From contig NC_134645.1 in the NCBI RefSeq assembly GCF_030463565.1, positions 1,681,501 to 1,745,500 on the forward strand: DNA of 64,000 nucleotides, read 5' to 3'. Of the stretch, positions 38,745 to 49,738 are shown one piece after another. The position numbers were made by a program, and so were the translations under genes. Origin of the DNA: Pelecanus crispus. Taxonomy: Eukaryota; Chordata; Aves; Pelecaniformes; Pelecanidae. Below the pieces are notes generated by a model that saw only the letters and a program-made list of their open reading frames with translations, had not been told where the DNA came from and did no database searches. Numbering within the stretch: position 1 is the first letter of the stretch; each line of letters begins with the position of its first letter.

Positions 38745-38773
38745 TGATGGATTTTACATTTCTTTTCTCCAGG
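38745..38773 (+). promoter_or_regulatory. Putative 3' splice site immediately before the TLR15 start codon
   Basis: TTTTACATTTCTTTTCTCCAG is a strong polypyrimidine tract plus AG ending at 38772. The next bases are G then ATGAGG, so an exon starting at 38773 would begin one base before the chosen start codon. This supports the start at 38774 rather than upstream in-frame ATGs at 38597 and later, whose residues look like translated intron. Confidence 0.65.
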
Positions 38774-41401
38774 ATGAGGATCCTTATTGGAAGCCTTCAT
38801 TTCTACTTCATTTCTTTCTTACTCAGTAGAGCAAATGGATTCCTAACTCCAAGAACACCTACAGCCTATGCCTTCCCATTTTATAACTACTCCTATTTAA
38901 ACCTCTCTTCGGTATCAGAAGCACAAGCTCCAAAAACAGCAAGAGCTCTCAATTTCTCACATAATGTAATTGAAAAAATAACCAAGAGAGACTTGGAAGG
39001 TTTTGACATGCTGGAAGTTTTAGACCTTTCCTACAATCGCATTAAGGGCATTGAACCTGGTGCGTTTGAGAGCCTGCTCAGCCTTGTTTCGGTGAATTTA
39101 TCATTTAATGATAAGAAACTTCTTGTATCGGGTCTTCCACCCCACCTGAAGCTCTTGCCCACGAGCAAAGCCCCAGGGTCTTTACGGCTTTCTAAGTATT
39201 TTGACAAATCACCAGAGCCTGCTCTGCAGCCTTCTGCACCCGCCGAGGAGCTGCCGCCTTCGGGAGGTCCATCTGCCCCGCGGAACGTGAACCCCAGGCT
39301 CAGACGAAGCACAGAGAATCTTCTTCGAAGAGCAGAGAAAGACGACGTAACCGTCTCTGCAACAGCCACAGCAAGGCCTAATTTCTGCGGAACACCAATA
39401 AACGGGACACTCGATCTGTCAAACAGCAAACTCTCCGAGGAAGAGCTGACGTTAATACTGGATCCGGATATCTGCCAAGCCCAGCTGGACGGTATTTTGG
39501 AGCTTGACATTAGTCACAGCGACCTGGAAATGGATCTGCTGTCGCTGTTCGTTCTGTTTTTGCCAATGAAAAACGTGCAGTCCATTGATGCCAGTTACAA
39601 CAAATTAACAATTAACATCCTAGACGTTGAGGGGATCTGTAAATTCCCATTCGACAAGCTTTCGTTTTTAAATATTAGCAACAATCCCATAAACAGCTTG
39701 GATACGCTGTGTCTCCCTCCAACCATCAAGGTAATTGATTTGTCCTTCACAAACATAAGTCAAATACCCCAAAATTTTGCTGAAAAAATGTTTAACTTGG
39801 AGAACATGTACGTTCAAGGAAATCACTTCATATATACTGTACGCCCAGAAATCGCCAATGCGGTTCCAAAATTACCCCCTGGAACTGTACATATTAATGC
39901 CATTTCATTTGTCAGAAACCAGGCCGGTACACCCATCGAAAGCCTTCCGAAGAAAGTAAAACACCTGAAAATGTCCAACTGCTCCATCGTAGAACTGCCA
40001 GAGTGGTTTGCTGGCACAATGGAAGAATTACTATTTTTGGATCTCAGCAGCAACCGGATTTCTGTGCTTCCCGACTTACCTACCTCCCTGCAGCATCTCG
40101 ACATAAGCAACAGCGATATTAAAATAATACCCCCTAGTTTTAAATCTGTCTCCAACTTAACGACATTTAATATTCAAAATAATAAAATTACGGATCTGCA
40201 TCCTGAGTATTTCCCGCTGACTTTAAGAAAATGCGATATTAGTAAAAATAAGTTGAACCTGTTGTCATTGTCTGATGCCCTGGAGAAACTCGAGTATCTT
40301 AATGTTTCCGGAAACCTCATCACCAGACTGGAACCCGCCAGCCGCCTTTCTGCGCTCACTAACCTGGACAGTAGTCACAACCTAATTTCAGAACTCCCCG
40401 ATCACTTTGGGAAATCCCTTCCGATGCTGAAATATTTTAATTTATCAGGGAATAAGATCTCCTTTCTACAGCGTGGCTCTCTCCCAGCTTCTCTGATCGA
40501 GCTCGACATCAGCGACAACGCCATTACTACCATAGTGGAGGACACTTTCGGCCCGTTGACGAGTTTGAGTGTTTTGACCGTTCAAGGGAAACACTTTTTT
40601 TGTAACTGCGACCTGTACTGGTTTGTGAACGTGTATATCCACAACCCGTGCTTGCAGATAAACGGCAAAGGAAACCTCAGGTGCAGCTTCCCACCAGACA
40701 GAAGGGGCTCGCTGGTGGAGAGCAGTAACCTCACGCTTGTGCACTGCTCCCTGGGAATCCAGATGGCTATTACAGCTTGCGTTGCCGTCCTGGCTGTTTT
40801 GGTGTTGACGGGCTTATGCTGGCGGTTCGATGGGCTGTGGTACGTGCGAATGGGTTGGTACTGGTGCATGGTGAAGAGGAAGCAGTATGAGAAGAGGCCA
40901 GAGAACAAGCCCTTTGATGCCTTCGTTTCATACAGCGAACAAGACGCCAACTGGACGAAAGAGAATCTACTGAAAAAACTGGACGCTGACGGGTTCAAGA
41001 TATGTTACCACGAGCGGGATTTCAAACCGGGGCATCCTGTACTGGGTAACATTTTCTACTGCATAGAAAACAGCCATAAAGTCCTTTTTGTTCTCTCTCC
41101 CAGTTTTGTAAATAGCTGCTGGTGTCAGTACGAACTGTATTTTGCTGAACATCGGGTCCTGAATGAAAATCAGGATTCCCTCATCATGATCGTGCTGGAA
41201 GACCTCCCGCCCAACAGCGTGCCGCAAAAGTTCAGCAAACTCAGGAAACTGCTGAAAAGAAAAACCTACTTGAAGTGGAGCCCCGAGGAACACAAACAGA
41301 AAATGTTCTGGCATCAGCTAGCAGCCGTCTTAAAAACAACCAACGAACCACTTGTGAGAGCAGAAAATGGATGCGCTCAGGAGATGTACGAGATGGAATG
41401 A
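38774..41401 (+). CDS. TLR15: TLR15, Toll-like receptor 15 (single coding exon, 875 aa)
   Basis: TLR15 is a sauropsid innate immune receptor. The family is reported to be activated by secreted microbial proteases and to signal through MyD88/NF-kB. Residues 1-22 are a signal peptide (hydrophobic LHFYFISFLLSRANG). Leucine-rich repeats follow, for example LEVLDLSYNRI at 80-90 and LLFLDLSSNRI at 419-429, about 17 in all. A C-terminal LRR cap with CNCDLYWF (610-617) and Cys626, 637 and 658 precedes one membrane segment (about 663-683). The TIR domain spans about 713-857, with box 1 FDAFVSYS, BB loop RDFKPGHPV and box 3 FW at 845-846. Residues 131-205 are a Pro/Ser-rich insert holding RLRRS (175-179). 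Chicken TLR15 has 868 residues, close to this. Identity rests on length, intronless coding, domain order and locus. The start was chosen from the signal peptide and the acceptor just before it. Confidence 0.93.
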   Translation: MRILIGSLHFYFISFLLSRANGFLTPRTPTAYAFPFYNYSYLNLSSVSEAQAPKTARALNFSHNVIEKITKRDLEGFDMLEVLDLSYNRIKGIEPGAFESLLSLVSVNLSFNDKKLLVSGLPPHLKLLPTSKAPGSLRLSKYFDKSPEPALQPSAPAEELPPSGGPSAPRNVNPRLRRSTENLLRRAEKDDVTVSATATARPNFCGTPINGTLDLSNSKLSEEELTLILDPDICQAQLDGILELDISHSDLEMDLLSLFVLFLPMKNVQSIDASYNKLTINILDVEGICKFPFDKLSFLNISNNPINSLDTLCLPPTIKVIDLSFTNISQIPQNFAEKMFNLENMYVQGNHFIYTVRPEIANAVPKLPPGTVHINAISFVRNQAGTPIESLPKKVKHLKMSNCSIVELPEWFAGTMEELLFLDLSSNRISVLPDLPTSLQHLDISNSDIKIIPPSFKSVSNLTTFNIQNNKITDLHPEYFPLTLRKCDISKNKLNLLSLSDALEKLEYLNVSGNLITRLEPASRLSALTNLDSSHNLISELPDHFGKSLPMLKYFNLSGNKISFLQRGSLPASLIELDISDNAITTIVEDTFGPLTSLSVLTVQGKHFFCNCDLYWFVNVYIHNPCLQINGKGNLRCSFPPDRRGSLVESSNLTLVHCSLGIQMAITACVAVLAVLVLTGLCWRFDGLWYVRMGWYWCMVKRKQYEKRPENKPFDAFVSYSEQDANWTKENLLKKLDADGFKICYHERDFKPGHPVLGNIFYCIENSHKVLFVLSPSFVNSCWCQYELYFAEHRVLNENQDSLIMIVLEDLPPNSVPQKFSKLRKLLKRKTYLKWSPEEHKQKMFWHQLAAVLKTTNEPLVRAENGCAQEMYEME

Positions 41402-41445
41402 GATGCAAGAACGCGTAGAGGTTGCGGCCGGAAAGTCTGCGGTCA

Positions 41446-41451
41446 AATAAA
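41446..41451 (+). terminator. Candidate TLR15 polyadenylation signal (AATAAA)
   Basis: AATAAA lies 45 bp after the TLR15 stop codon, followed by TTTCTGTGCTT. It would give a very short 3' UTR. Further hexamers near 41901 and 42341 are alternatives. Confidence 0.4.
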
Positions 41452-44432
41452 AGCGTTTCTGTGCTTACCTCCTGCAAAGGCTGCTGTGTTGCGATGGGGG
41501 TTTGTCTGGGATGAGTCCCAGGAGAGGTTACTAGCGGGTCTGCAGCACGCGCGTTAGTCCCTCTGATAAAAGAATCTGTTATCTGAAGGGCTGAGACCCG
41601 AGCGCTGATAAACAGCCTCTTCTTCCTGGGTGCTTGATTTTCTTCAGCTATTTCCAGCATTTCTTAAAACGCTGCGGGTGTCACCTGAAAGGAAGAACAG
41701 CTCGAGGCACACCGCATGTCCTAACCCTCTTTTTGAGATTATTGCAGAAACGGAAAAGCGGCGTCATTCAAAGGCGAAGTCGTATTTCAGATTCGCGGTT
41801 CTAGTACAGCTTAAGGCAGGAACACAGAGTGCGTACACATAAGAAAAACACAAACCTTGACACTACACAGGTATCGTGTTCCTTCTGTGGGTTAGTGAGA
41901 AAAGATTAAAGACTGACTTAACGCAGCCATGAGAGATGCAATTGCAAATCCGCACCGCTACATCATTTAAGTAACTGGTGGAAGAGATCAGACCTTAAAA
42001 TCTTTTATAATTACAGATTAACATAAAGAACCAGACAATCATGAGCCAGCTGAGCGTGCCAGTCTCTACTGTTAAATAATTGGTGTGAGCTTTATTTAAA
42101 TGCTGTTATCACAAACCTCTGAAGAATAAGCAAGAAAGTTCTGTATAATATTATTTAGATGTAGGAAAGTGTCACTTGACATAATCAGCCTGACCCATTT
42201 CAAATTAATTCAGCGCTCCCTCTGCATAGCCCTTGTCACCACCTAGTGCTACTTAATTCTATTTATTGTATTTGAAAAAATAATAAGAAATCAACTGATC
42301 TAATGTCCACTTTCAAGAAAACTCAACAGACTGTGACACTAAATAAATACCAGGTGAGAACAGATCATATAGCGTGGCAAAATCTGGACTCGCTCCTAAG
42401 ATGAGCGAATCCAAATGACTTACCAGCAGAAGACCACAGACCCAGGAACGCAGAACGTCGATGTACAACACATGGAACAGCACGTTTGAAACCCGTACTC
42501 TGAAAAGGAGCTAGCTCTGCCGTGACAAAGCAAGACCAATGCCATCCTATTTGATGCTGAAAGGGGAAACGTGAAACAAACATAAAGAGACAGCAGCAAA
42601 TACAGCAACTCTTCCGCGACGTATTTCGAAAAGGAAAAGATGCAGCTGGAGCAGAAAAGGAAAAAAAGGAAAAGATGCAGCTGGAGCAGTGCATGGCTTT
42701 CGCCCTCCCTGCGCTGCTTCCTAGTGAAAAGGAAAAACCCCACATTGCAGCACGTAGCACGTCTGACTCTCGGAACCATGGTTCAGGGACAGCTTTTGTA
42801 ATGAATGAAAGCATTTTTCTAGCACTAAACATAAACCCATTTTAAATTGGAACTGACAACGACCTGTTGTCAGCATTTATTAGCACGCAGTAAACGACAT
42901 TTTTAAGTCAATTTGCCAGTACTGATTAAACTTTAGGATACTGCACTTGGTATATGCCTGAAGCGCGGCGCTTGAAGTTGACAATAACCAAAGAGCTATT
43001 CAAACCAAAGAAATCTGCACCAATTGCGCCGCAGGACAGAACCGGTGCTCACAAACCCCCGACGTGCTTTGACATTGCCTCCTTCCCCTTGTCCCATGGT
43101 GCCGATTCTCCGGTTTTCCACCAGTGCAAATTATAAGAAGCAGAGTAGGGCTTCCCCTCCTCTACCATCTCCATTCATGGAGAGATCTCTTGGTACTCTG
43201 TGCAAACTGACCTTTCCTCAGCAAGCACGAGGAGTCACGTACGCTGACTGTCGTGAAAACAGAATTATTTTCCCGCTCTTTAAATAGCTGGCTGCCAGGC
43301 TGACAGCTAACTGATGAAAGAGAGAGCTGGGACATTTTTTCCTGGTATGTGCAGCACGAGCAGAATTGCTGACCAGCGCTCAGCAGCAGGACCCTTTGTG
43401 TAATGCTCCATCTACCTGTGGCATCGGTGCAAATACGCTCCTCTTAAACACTTTAAAAAAAAATTAAAAAAAAACCCAAACCCATTCGAAACAGACAGAA
43501 GGCAAACCTAGAAAACAGCCATAGGACTCCACCTTCATCCCTGCGAGACTCTTCTATTATTTTAAGATATTACACCGCCTGCCTTCTCCGTTTCCATCGT
43601 GAACATCTCGCGTTGCTCCCTGTAGCCCTGCTTCGCTACCTCGTGCAAGAAGGTGAAGAGAGAATGGGGCAGGCAAGCGCAACCCTCGCCGTTCTTTACT
43701 TTTTATTCCATGCTGCAGGTGGAGGGGTACTGAAGATTACATGGGGGATAATTTTCACAGCTTTCCTAACAAGTGACAAATTACACACCTAAACCGTACA
43801 TACCATAAAAAAACCACAAAATTATTAGGCACTGATCCTTCTTGCCTACTGTCTGTGCAATTTTTGCATCTTGCCCTCCCCAGCTTATTGAAGCCTTACT
43901 GGCAAGGCAGACTGGCTCTGTGACTTGGAAAAAAAAAGTATGCTGCCTTACAGAAATCTAATCTCTAGTCTAAAAAGTTCTCAGGTGGTGCCCCACTGCT
44001 GAACATTCTTTAGCAACTTTTTGAGGCTGTGTAGATACTGTTTTAAGATTATTTGGCATCAGCAGCTTCTAGGTTTTGTATATAAAGGATAAAACCCGCA
44101 ATACTGCAGGCCACCAGCTGAAAGTCAACTCTTACCACCATAAAGCAAGATCTATGACCTAAAAAGACTGTGAATTACAGTCTTTCAAATATTTTTGTTC
44201 ATGCAAACAACCAGAAGTCACTTGTTAGTGAGATCAGCCCCAACTAATTCTTCAGCTGTTTTTCTAATAAGCTTCCTTACGCTTTCTTTGAGGCTGCTCC
44301 TTATTTCATGAGATACCCTGGTCAAACTGTTAGGAGTACACCCAACACCGCGAACGCAGATTTTCAGTAATTAAGCATAAACAGTCCTCAGGCCAAATAT
44401 TGTGACAGCAGCCAACACCAGCAACGTCAAAA
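41452..44432. other. Intergenic DNA between TLR15 and the inverted CR1
   Basis: No gene recognised. It includes a two-copy 36-bp direct repeat (42631-42690) and A-rich runs near 43452-43475. The 119- and 155-codon minus-strand frames at 42365-42832 overlap each other and lack any known domain. Confidence 0.55.
42631..42690. repeat. Two-copy direct repeat, 36-bp step
   Basis: AAGGAAAAGATGCAGCTGGA continuing to GCAG occurs at 42631-42654 and again at 42667-42690, separated by an A-rich spacer. A simple local duplication. Confidence 0.85.
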
Positions 44433-44827
44433 GAATCATCAAATCATTTAGGTTGGAAAAGCCCTTTAAGCTCATCCAGTCCAACCGTTAACCTAACACT
44501 GCCAAGTCCACACTAAACCAGTTCAGGGGAGAGTAGCAATTTCGTGTTTCCTGGCTTGGTGGCTGGATTATTTTTAATGAAAGTAAAAACTAGGAATCAT
44601 TAAGGTTGGAAAGGATCTCCAAGACCATCAGTCCAACCATCAACCCAACACCCCCATGCCCACTAAACCATGTCCCCAAGTGCCACCTCTGCCTGTTTTT
44701 TGAACCCCTCCAGGGATGGGGACTCGCCCACCTCTCTGGGCAGCCTGTTCCAATGCTTGACTACCCTATCCGTGAAGAAATTTTTCCTGATATCCAATCC
44801 AAACCTCCCCTGATGCCGCTTGAGGCC
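44433..44827 (-). mobile_element. Composite CR1 LINE fragment, inverted partner of the copy at 16870
   Basis: Read on the minus strand, it matches the two-tail unit at 16870-17351. It has a CR1 body (GGAACAGGCTGCCCAGAGAGG), a first tail ending CCAACCTTAATGATT, the shared spacer (ATCCAGCCACCAAGCCAGGA), and a second tail (GGTTTAGTGTGGACTTGGCA, GGTTGGACTGGATGAGC). It is shorter at the 5' end than its partner, starting near GGCCTCAAG at 44827. Confidence 0.88.
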
Positions 44828-45419
44828 AAGCCGAAAAGCACACCGAGAACGTACATTGGATAACATGTTCCACCATGATAGGTTCATCCTAACCCCAGAA
44901 AGCAGAGACTGCTTTAATTCCCGGAGTATAAAATTGTACGTATATTCCATAACATGTCAGTATGAATTGTCAGGCTGCTGATACTCGTATTACCCACGGG
45001 AAGTACCTGTTAAACCTTCCTAGTTTTTTCTGAACAGTTCTGCAGCAGCGAGGTCCACAGCGTACGTGCAGGCAGTAAGGGAAGCACAGCTCTTTACGAG
45101 TCTTGGATTTGCCGCCTTGCATATTCCTGAGATGCTTTCTTGCTCTTGTGTTACGGACTGCATTAACTACAGACCTGCTTCTTCCAAACCATTCAGTATT
45201 CAGATACTTTTATTGCTTGCTCTCTTACCCAGCTCCTCTCTTCCCATGTATTTTCCATCTCCTTCCTCCAGCACTCTGGTGCTTCCCCTCTCAATTAGAC
45301 TGCTGCTTTTTTAACCTCGCAGTCACGCTTTACTGGTTCTGTGCTCAGCAGAAGGGGGTTCTGATACAACAAGGGGGCTAAAGGCAAAAAAGAGAAGTTA
45401 CACGCCAGAAGAGCCTAAA
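44828..45419. other. Intergenic DNA right of the inverted CR1
   Basis: No recognised feature. A pyrimidine-rich stretch near 45210-45300 gives overlapping plus-strand open frames of low complexity. Confidence 0.5.
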
Positions 45420-45659
45420 CCAATTATTTTATCATATGATAATTGATTACTTCAGTTTATGAGTCACTTCAAAGAAACGGTACCTACATATTTTCAAAAC
45501 CAATTATTTCATCATATGATAATTGATTACTTCAGTTTATGAGTCACTTCAAAGAAACGGTACCTACATATTTTCAAAACCAATTATTTCATCATATGAT
45601 AATTGATTACTTCAGTTTATGAGTCACTTCAAAGAAATGGTACCTACATATTTTCAAAA
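45420..45659. repeat. 80-bp tandem repeat, exactly 3 copies
   Basis: Units start at 45420, 45500 and 45580 (CCAATTATTTYATCATATGA...) and end with TACCTACATATTTTCAAAA. The step is exactly 80 bp and only one or two bases differ between units. Each unit contains the perfect palindrome ATCATATGAT and the AP-1-like GAGTCAC. Near identity indicates a recent expansion. Confidence 0.95.
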
Positions 45660-47414
45660 TCCAAACTCTATTTACTACCTCCATAAACCTCCCCCAAAAC
45701 AGTTATTTAGTACAATTGACAATTTAAATCAGATTTTGCTCCTGCTGCAGAGTAAAAGGCCTTGCACCTTGCTATCTGACACTATAAACTTGTTAACGCA
45801 TTGGTTGTATTAAGAATACAACTGGCACCGGGAGTTAACAGAAGAGCAATATTACAAAGTGCTTTGAAGGGTCTTCAGTCCTTTTGCCTTAATAATAGAT
45901 CACATAAAGGCAAATCAAACCTCCTCCTACCCTAAAGCTCTACCCTTCTTGCTTCACTCCCACATGAACGCTCAATGCAAATTACTTTCATGAATAAGGT
46001 GCGAGGGGTTTCATCTTCATGTGATGAAGCCCATGTGATCCAAACCAAGAGCACAGCAGGAGTCGTGCACACATGCAGCAAACCCCAAAACCGCTTAATG
46101 TTAAAACCAGTCTTAACGCATACCTTCAACTCCCTTACAGTACATACGGGACCCCATCTTGCAACGCTTTTGGGGTTCTGTCCTACACGCCCTGCGATCT
46201 GAAACTGTAATTGCTGCTAAGAATGTATCGTTTGAGACAAAATGACAGGATCCCATTTTTTCCCTCCAAAGTAGCATGCTTTGTACCGAAGAGAAATGCC
46301 AAGACAGAAAAACCAAACAAGACAGATCTTTTAGTTATCTTTTATAATTACTTTAGAAAGAACCATGTTATTCGTTCGTAGAGAAAAATATCTGGGCAGA
46401 GAGAAAAGACTTAGGGAAATAATTTCAATTTTTGTATTTGTATTAGAAAGTTGTTCACATCCATTTTATTGCAAGAAAGCTGTCTTGAATTATTCAAAAT
46501 TAATTAAAATTCAGAGTGTTAAACAAAGAACAGTGTTCATGATGTAATAGTCTTCCAGGAAAATCTCGAAAATAGTTTAGTTAACAAAGAGCCTAAACCA
46601 ACAACAACTCACACATGGCAACGATGTGAATGTTTTTTGTTTCTAAAATAACAAGTCATCTTTCTATCACTGTAATTTTGCTAAAGATGTGGCATTTTCC
46701 TATAATGAGGCACCAAGAGCCTGTGGCACAATTATTTTGGAGATACTAAGGCTCTGCTGAAGTCCACAGAAGTTGAAAGGTGATTGCTTGTTTTGAAAAG
46801 ATCTGGCCACTTAAAGCGATATTTGTCAGGAATTGAAATGCCTCCGAATCATTCCATTTCATAAGGAATTCCCACAACATGTGACACAACACAGATGGTC
46901 GGATTTATAAAAAAATATTTAACTTCTGTTATTTGCTCGCTATGTAGACCAACAGATAAAGTTTACAAGTAGACCGATTATTAATCTTTAAATCAAACCG
47001 ATGTTAGACTCAAGAAAACCTCAAAAACCTGCAGTCATCTTGTTACGTGGTCATTCTGGTTTTAAAAATGTTAACAGCTGTCAGTTCTACCTGTCAGGAA
47101 TACCACAGCCAAATCCCCCCAATTCCCACTTTTATACAAAGTCATAGACAAAAAAGCAACCAGCAACGCTACTCTTTGCGTAACAGTTTATGAATTAGAA
47201 AATTCTGGAGATGACTGCATTACTAATAGTGTATCAGTACTGTGAATATTGCAATATTCATCTTTATCCTCAAGTAAGACCTAGAATTAGGTATTGCACA
47301 GTTATTTCTATCAGATGTAGAATACTTCTCCAAATATATTATTTTGGGATATATAATGCCACCGATCCTTAAAATAAATGTACAGCGGAAATGAATACAT
47401 ACATACTTCGGAGG
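45660..47414. other. Intergenic DNA left of GPR75
   Basis: AT-rich, stop-dense DNA with no recognised gene, RNA or repeat family. GPR75 transcripts using a distal polyadenylation site could reach into it. Confidence 0.5.
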
Positions 47415-47420
47415 TTTATT
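47415..47420 (-). terminator. Candidate GPR75 polyadenylation signal (AATAAA on minus strand)
   Basis: On the minus strand AATAAA lies about 700 bp after the GPR75 stop codon, followed by GTATGTATGTATT, a plausible GU-rich element. No stronger site was seen between it and the stop codon. Confidence 0.4.
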
Positions 47421-48115
47421 ACAGTGCCACAACACTGCTCAAAAGTCCTTCCCCGGTGCCAATACAACACTTTGTAAAATGCCTTGTCCTGCTTTAGGAA
47501 GCCGAGACAGAAATCCTAAACTTCATGAAGTTCATGGAAATTTTGCCCTTTACCTCAACGGGACTAGGATGCCACCCTGTGAATAGAAGGGACTTTTGTT
47601 ATTACCGACACTCGCCACAACAAAACATCCCAGAGTCTTTCAATGTTCTGCAACGGGAAGAGTTTAAACTTAAGTATCGTAATACCAAGCATCCTCCCAA
47701 TTCTTCCTTCTTGAAAATACAGCAAGTATACAATTTAACAGGTAATACTTCTAGTGCAGCCTCAGATTGTTCTCTGAGATACTCTGCCCCGTGACGTAAT
47801 GAATCACATTGCTACAGCACTTACTTATTTTTCTTTTTACTTGCCCAGCAGTAAAATTTAGTAACAAAACCAGCCTCAGGTAACAGTTCCAAATACGAAT
47901 CTAAAATACTGCCCTTTTTGACTTGCCGCAGAAATTCAAGAAAGCATCACTGGAAGTAATATCCTAGCATTCACTTCAAACGCAAATAGCTGGATATTAA
48001 CACGAGTGGCATTTTTCTGAACTGGCAGCAGTACGGTATCACTGAGTTCGGAACAATCGTTAACAGCAACGAAGGGCGCCCGCTCGGTCGGCTGGATGGG
48101 AACCCGCTGCTCAGG

Positions 48116-49738
48116 TTAGACGGAGGGCACCGGTATCTGCTTAGTCGAAGCGCTGTCATAGTCTCGCACCAAGTCGTTGGTGGTGTGATAGTGCATGGCA
48201 ATGTAGGATTTGGCAAACCCGAAAGTCGAGTTCACCGGCTGTAAGCTATTTGGGGTGCTGACCTCCTGGGAGGGGCTGCTGTTATAGATACTGTAATAGG
48301 GCTCGATTCGGGTGTTCATGGGGGTGGAGCTGCTGTGTGCATAGTGCTGATGCCCGACAGAAGCCTTGGGGCTCAGCGCGCTCTCCTTGGAGTGACTAGG
48401 ACCACAGGCTTGGTCCACAAACTTTTTCTGAGGTTTTGGAGACAACATGTACGCTGAATTGGTCTCGTGGTGGGATGACTTGTTCCTGTTGACTTCCAGG
48501 CTGCCTTTGCCCACGGCCCGCAGCCTCGTCTTCTGCTTGCAGCAGAAAAAGACCAGGGTTACGTACTGCAGGCACCAGAGGACTCGTCTCCGAAGTCCGG
48601 CGCTGTTGCGGGAATATATAAAAGGATTTAACCCAGATTTGAAAAAAATGAGGGTAAATCCACACAGCTCGAACTGGTAGAGAACAAAGCCACCGCTGCT
48701 AGACAGCACGTCCTGCACCAGCGAGATGCCCAGGGGCAGGCAGCAAACCAAGACGGAGAGCACGATGACGACGCACGTCACCACCGCCCTGGAGTCTTTG
48801 GCCGTGGCCAGGTTGACCGCCGACGCCAGCTGGAGCCGGCCTGCAGCGGTGGCCGGCGGCTGGCCGGGATGTTTGGCGTAGCCGTGCGCCTGGACGTGCT
48901 GCGCCTTGCCGTAGCTCTGGTTCCTGTACAAGGCGGGCACGGCGCTCTGCACGCCGGCCCCGGCGGCCGGGGGCCCCACGAAGGGCTGCGGTCTGGAGGC
49001 GTCGACGGCCGCCACGGGCGGGCACTTCCTCGCCCGGGCGTTCCTGCGCAGGGCCTGGGCGATCATGACGTACGAGACGGACACCACGGCCACGCAGCAG
49101 ATGAAGTCGGTGACGTAGAGGTAGAGGATGACCTTCCCCTCGCCGCTGGCGAAGCTGGACATGGGCAGGCAGAGGCGGGAGCCGCGGGTTTTCAGGGTGG
49201 CCAAGGTGGCCAGCGTGAAGCTGGTGGCCCAGAGGAGCAGGGTGAGGAGCAGCGTGCAGGGGAAGGAGGCGGCGCGGTGCGGCTGCTTCCCCAGCACCAT
49301 GCGCAGCCGGTGCAGGGCGATGACCGCCACCGTCTTGAGCGACATGATGATGAAGCCGGAGCTGGTGAGGTGGAAGGTGAAGCAGAAGGCGGCCGGGACG
49401 CCTCGGGCCGAGTCGAAGAAGAGGACGAAGGCGAACATGGGGGCGGCCACCCCGCAGATGAAGAGGTCGCAGAAGGAGAGGTTGAGGATCATGAAGTCGA
49501 AGTTGGTCCTGAATTTCCTGAGGGCCGGGTCGAAGAAGGACAGGAGGACGATGAGGTTGCCGTAGGAGCCCAGGCAGAACACCAGGGCCAGCAGGGAGGC
49601 GCAGGCCGCCAGCGTGGCGCCGTGGCTGCCTTCCCGCAGCTCCCCGCCCGCGCTGCCGTTCCCGCCCAGCGGCAGCAGCGAGGCCCCGGGGGGCTCCTCC
49701 TCGCCCCCCGCCGGCGGCAGCCGCCCCGACGCGTTCAT
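48116..49738 (-). CDS. GPR75: GPR75, probable G-protein-coupled receptor 75 (single coding exon, 540 aa)
   Basis: GPR75 is a plasma-membrane seven-transmembrane receptor; CCL5 and 20-HETE have been proposed as ligands, and human loss-of-function variants are associated with leanness. The 540 residues equal the human length. The N-terminus is short with Asn-glycosylation motifs (NAS at 2, NGS at 27). Segments include [14 protein letters not shown] (TM1), [11 protein letters not shown] (TM2), HRL at 143-145 in place of DRY after TM3, a third loop of about 80 residues (231-310), [15 protein letters not shown] (TM6) and NPFIY at 371-375 (TM7). The cytoplasmic tail is long and Ser-rich and ends QIPVPSV, as in mammals. 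The N-terminal 40 residues differ most and are GC-driven. The ATG at 49738 was chosen because MNASG aligns with the family start; the open frame runs 32 codons further upstream into repeat sequence. It is transcribed toward TLR15 and away from its CpG island. Confidence 0.97.
   Translation of the reverse strand: MNASGRLPPAGGEEEPPGASLLPLGGNGSAGGELREGSHGATLAACASLLALVFCLGSYGNLIVLLSFFDPALRKFRTNFDFMILNLSFCDLFICGVAAPMFAFVLFFDSARGVPAAFCFTFHLTSSGFIIMSLKTVAVIALHRLRMVLGKQPHRAASFPCTLLLTLLLWATSFTLATLATLKTRGSRLCLPMSSFASGEGKVILYLYVTDFICCVAVVSVSYVMIAQALRRNARARKCPPVAAVDASRPQPFVGPPAAGAGVQSAVPALYRNQSYGKAQHVQAHGYAKHPGQPPATAAGRLQLASAVNLATAKDSRAVVTCVVIVLSVLVCCLPLGISLVQDVLSSSGGFVLYQFELCGFTLIFFKSGLNPFIYSRNSAGLRRRVLWCLQYVTLVFFCCKQKTRLRAVGKGSLEVNRNKSSHHETNSAYMLSPKPQKKFVDQACGPSHSKESALSPKASVGHQHYAHSSSTPMNTRIEPYYSIYNSSPSQEVSTPNSLQPVNSTFGFAKSYIAMHYHTTNDLVRDYDSASTKQIPVPSV

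Noticed and set aside
38597-38773. Upstream start for TLR15 giving 934 residues
   Set aside because: The extra 59 residues are not a signal peptide, they cross a strong splice acceptor, and the start at 38774 gives a proper signal peptide and the usual TLR15 length.
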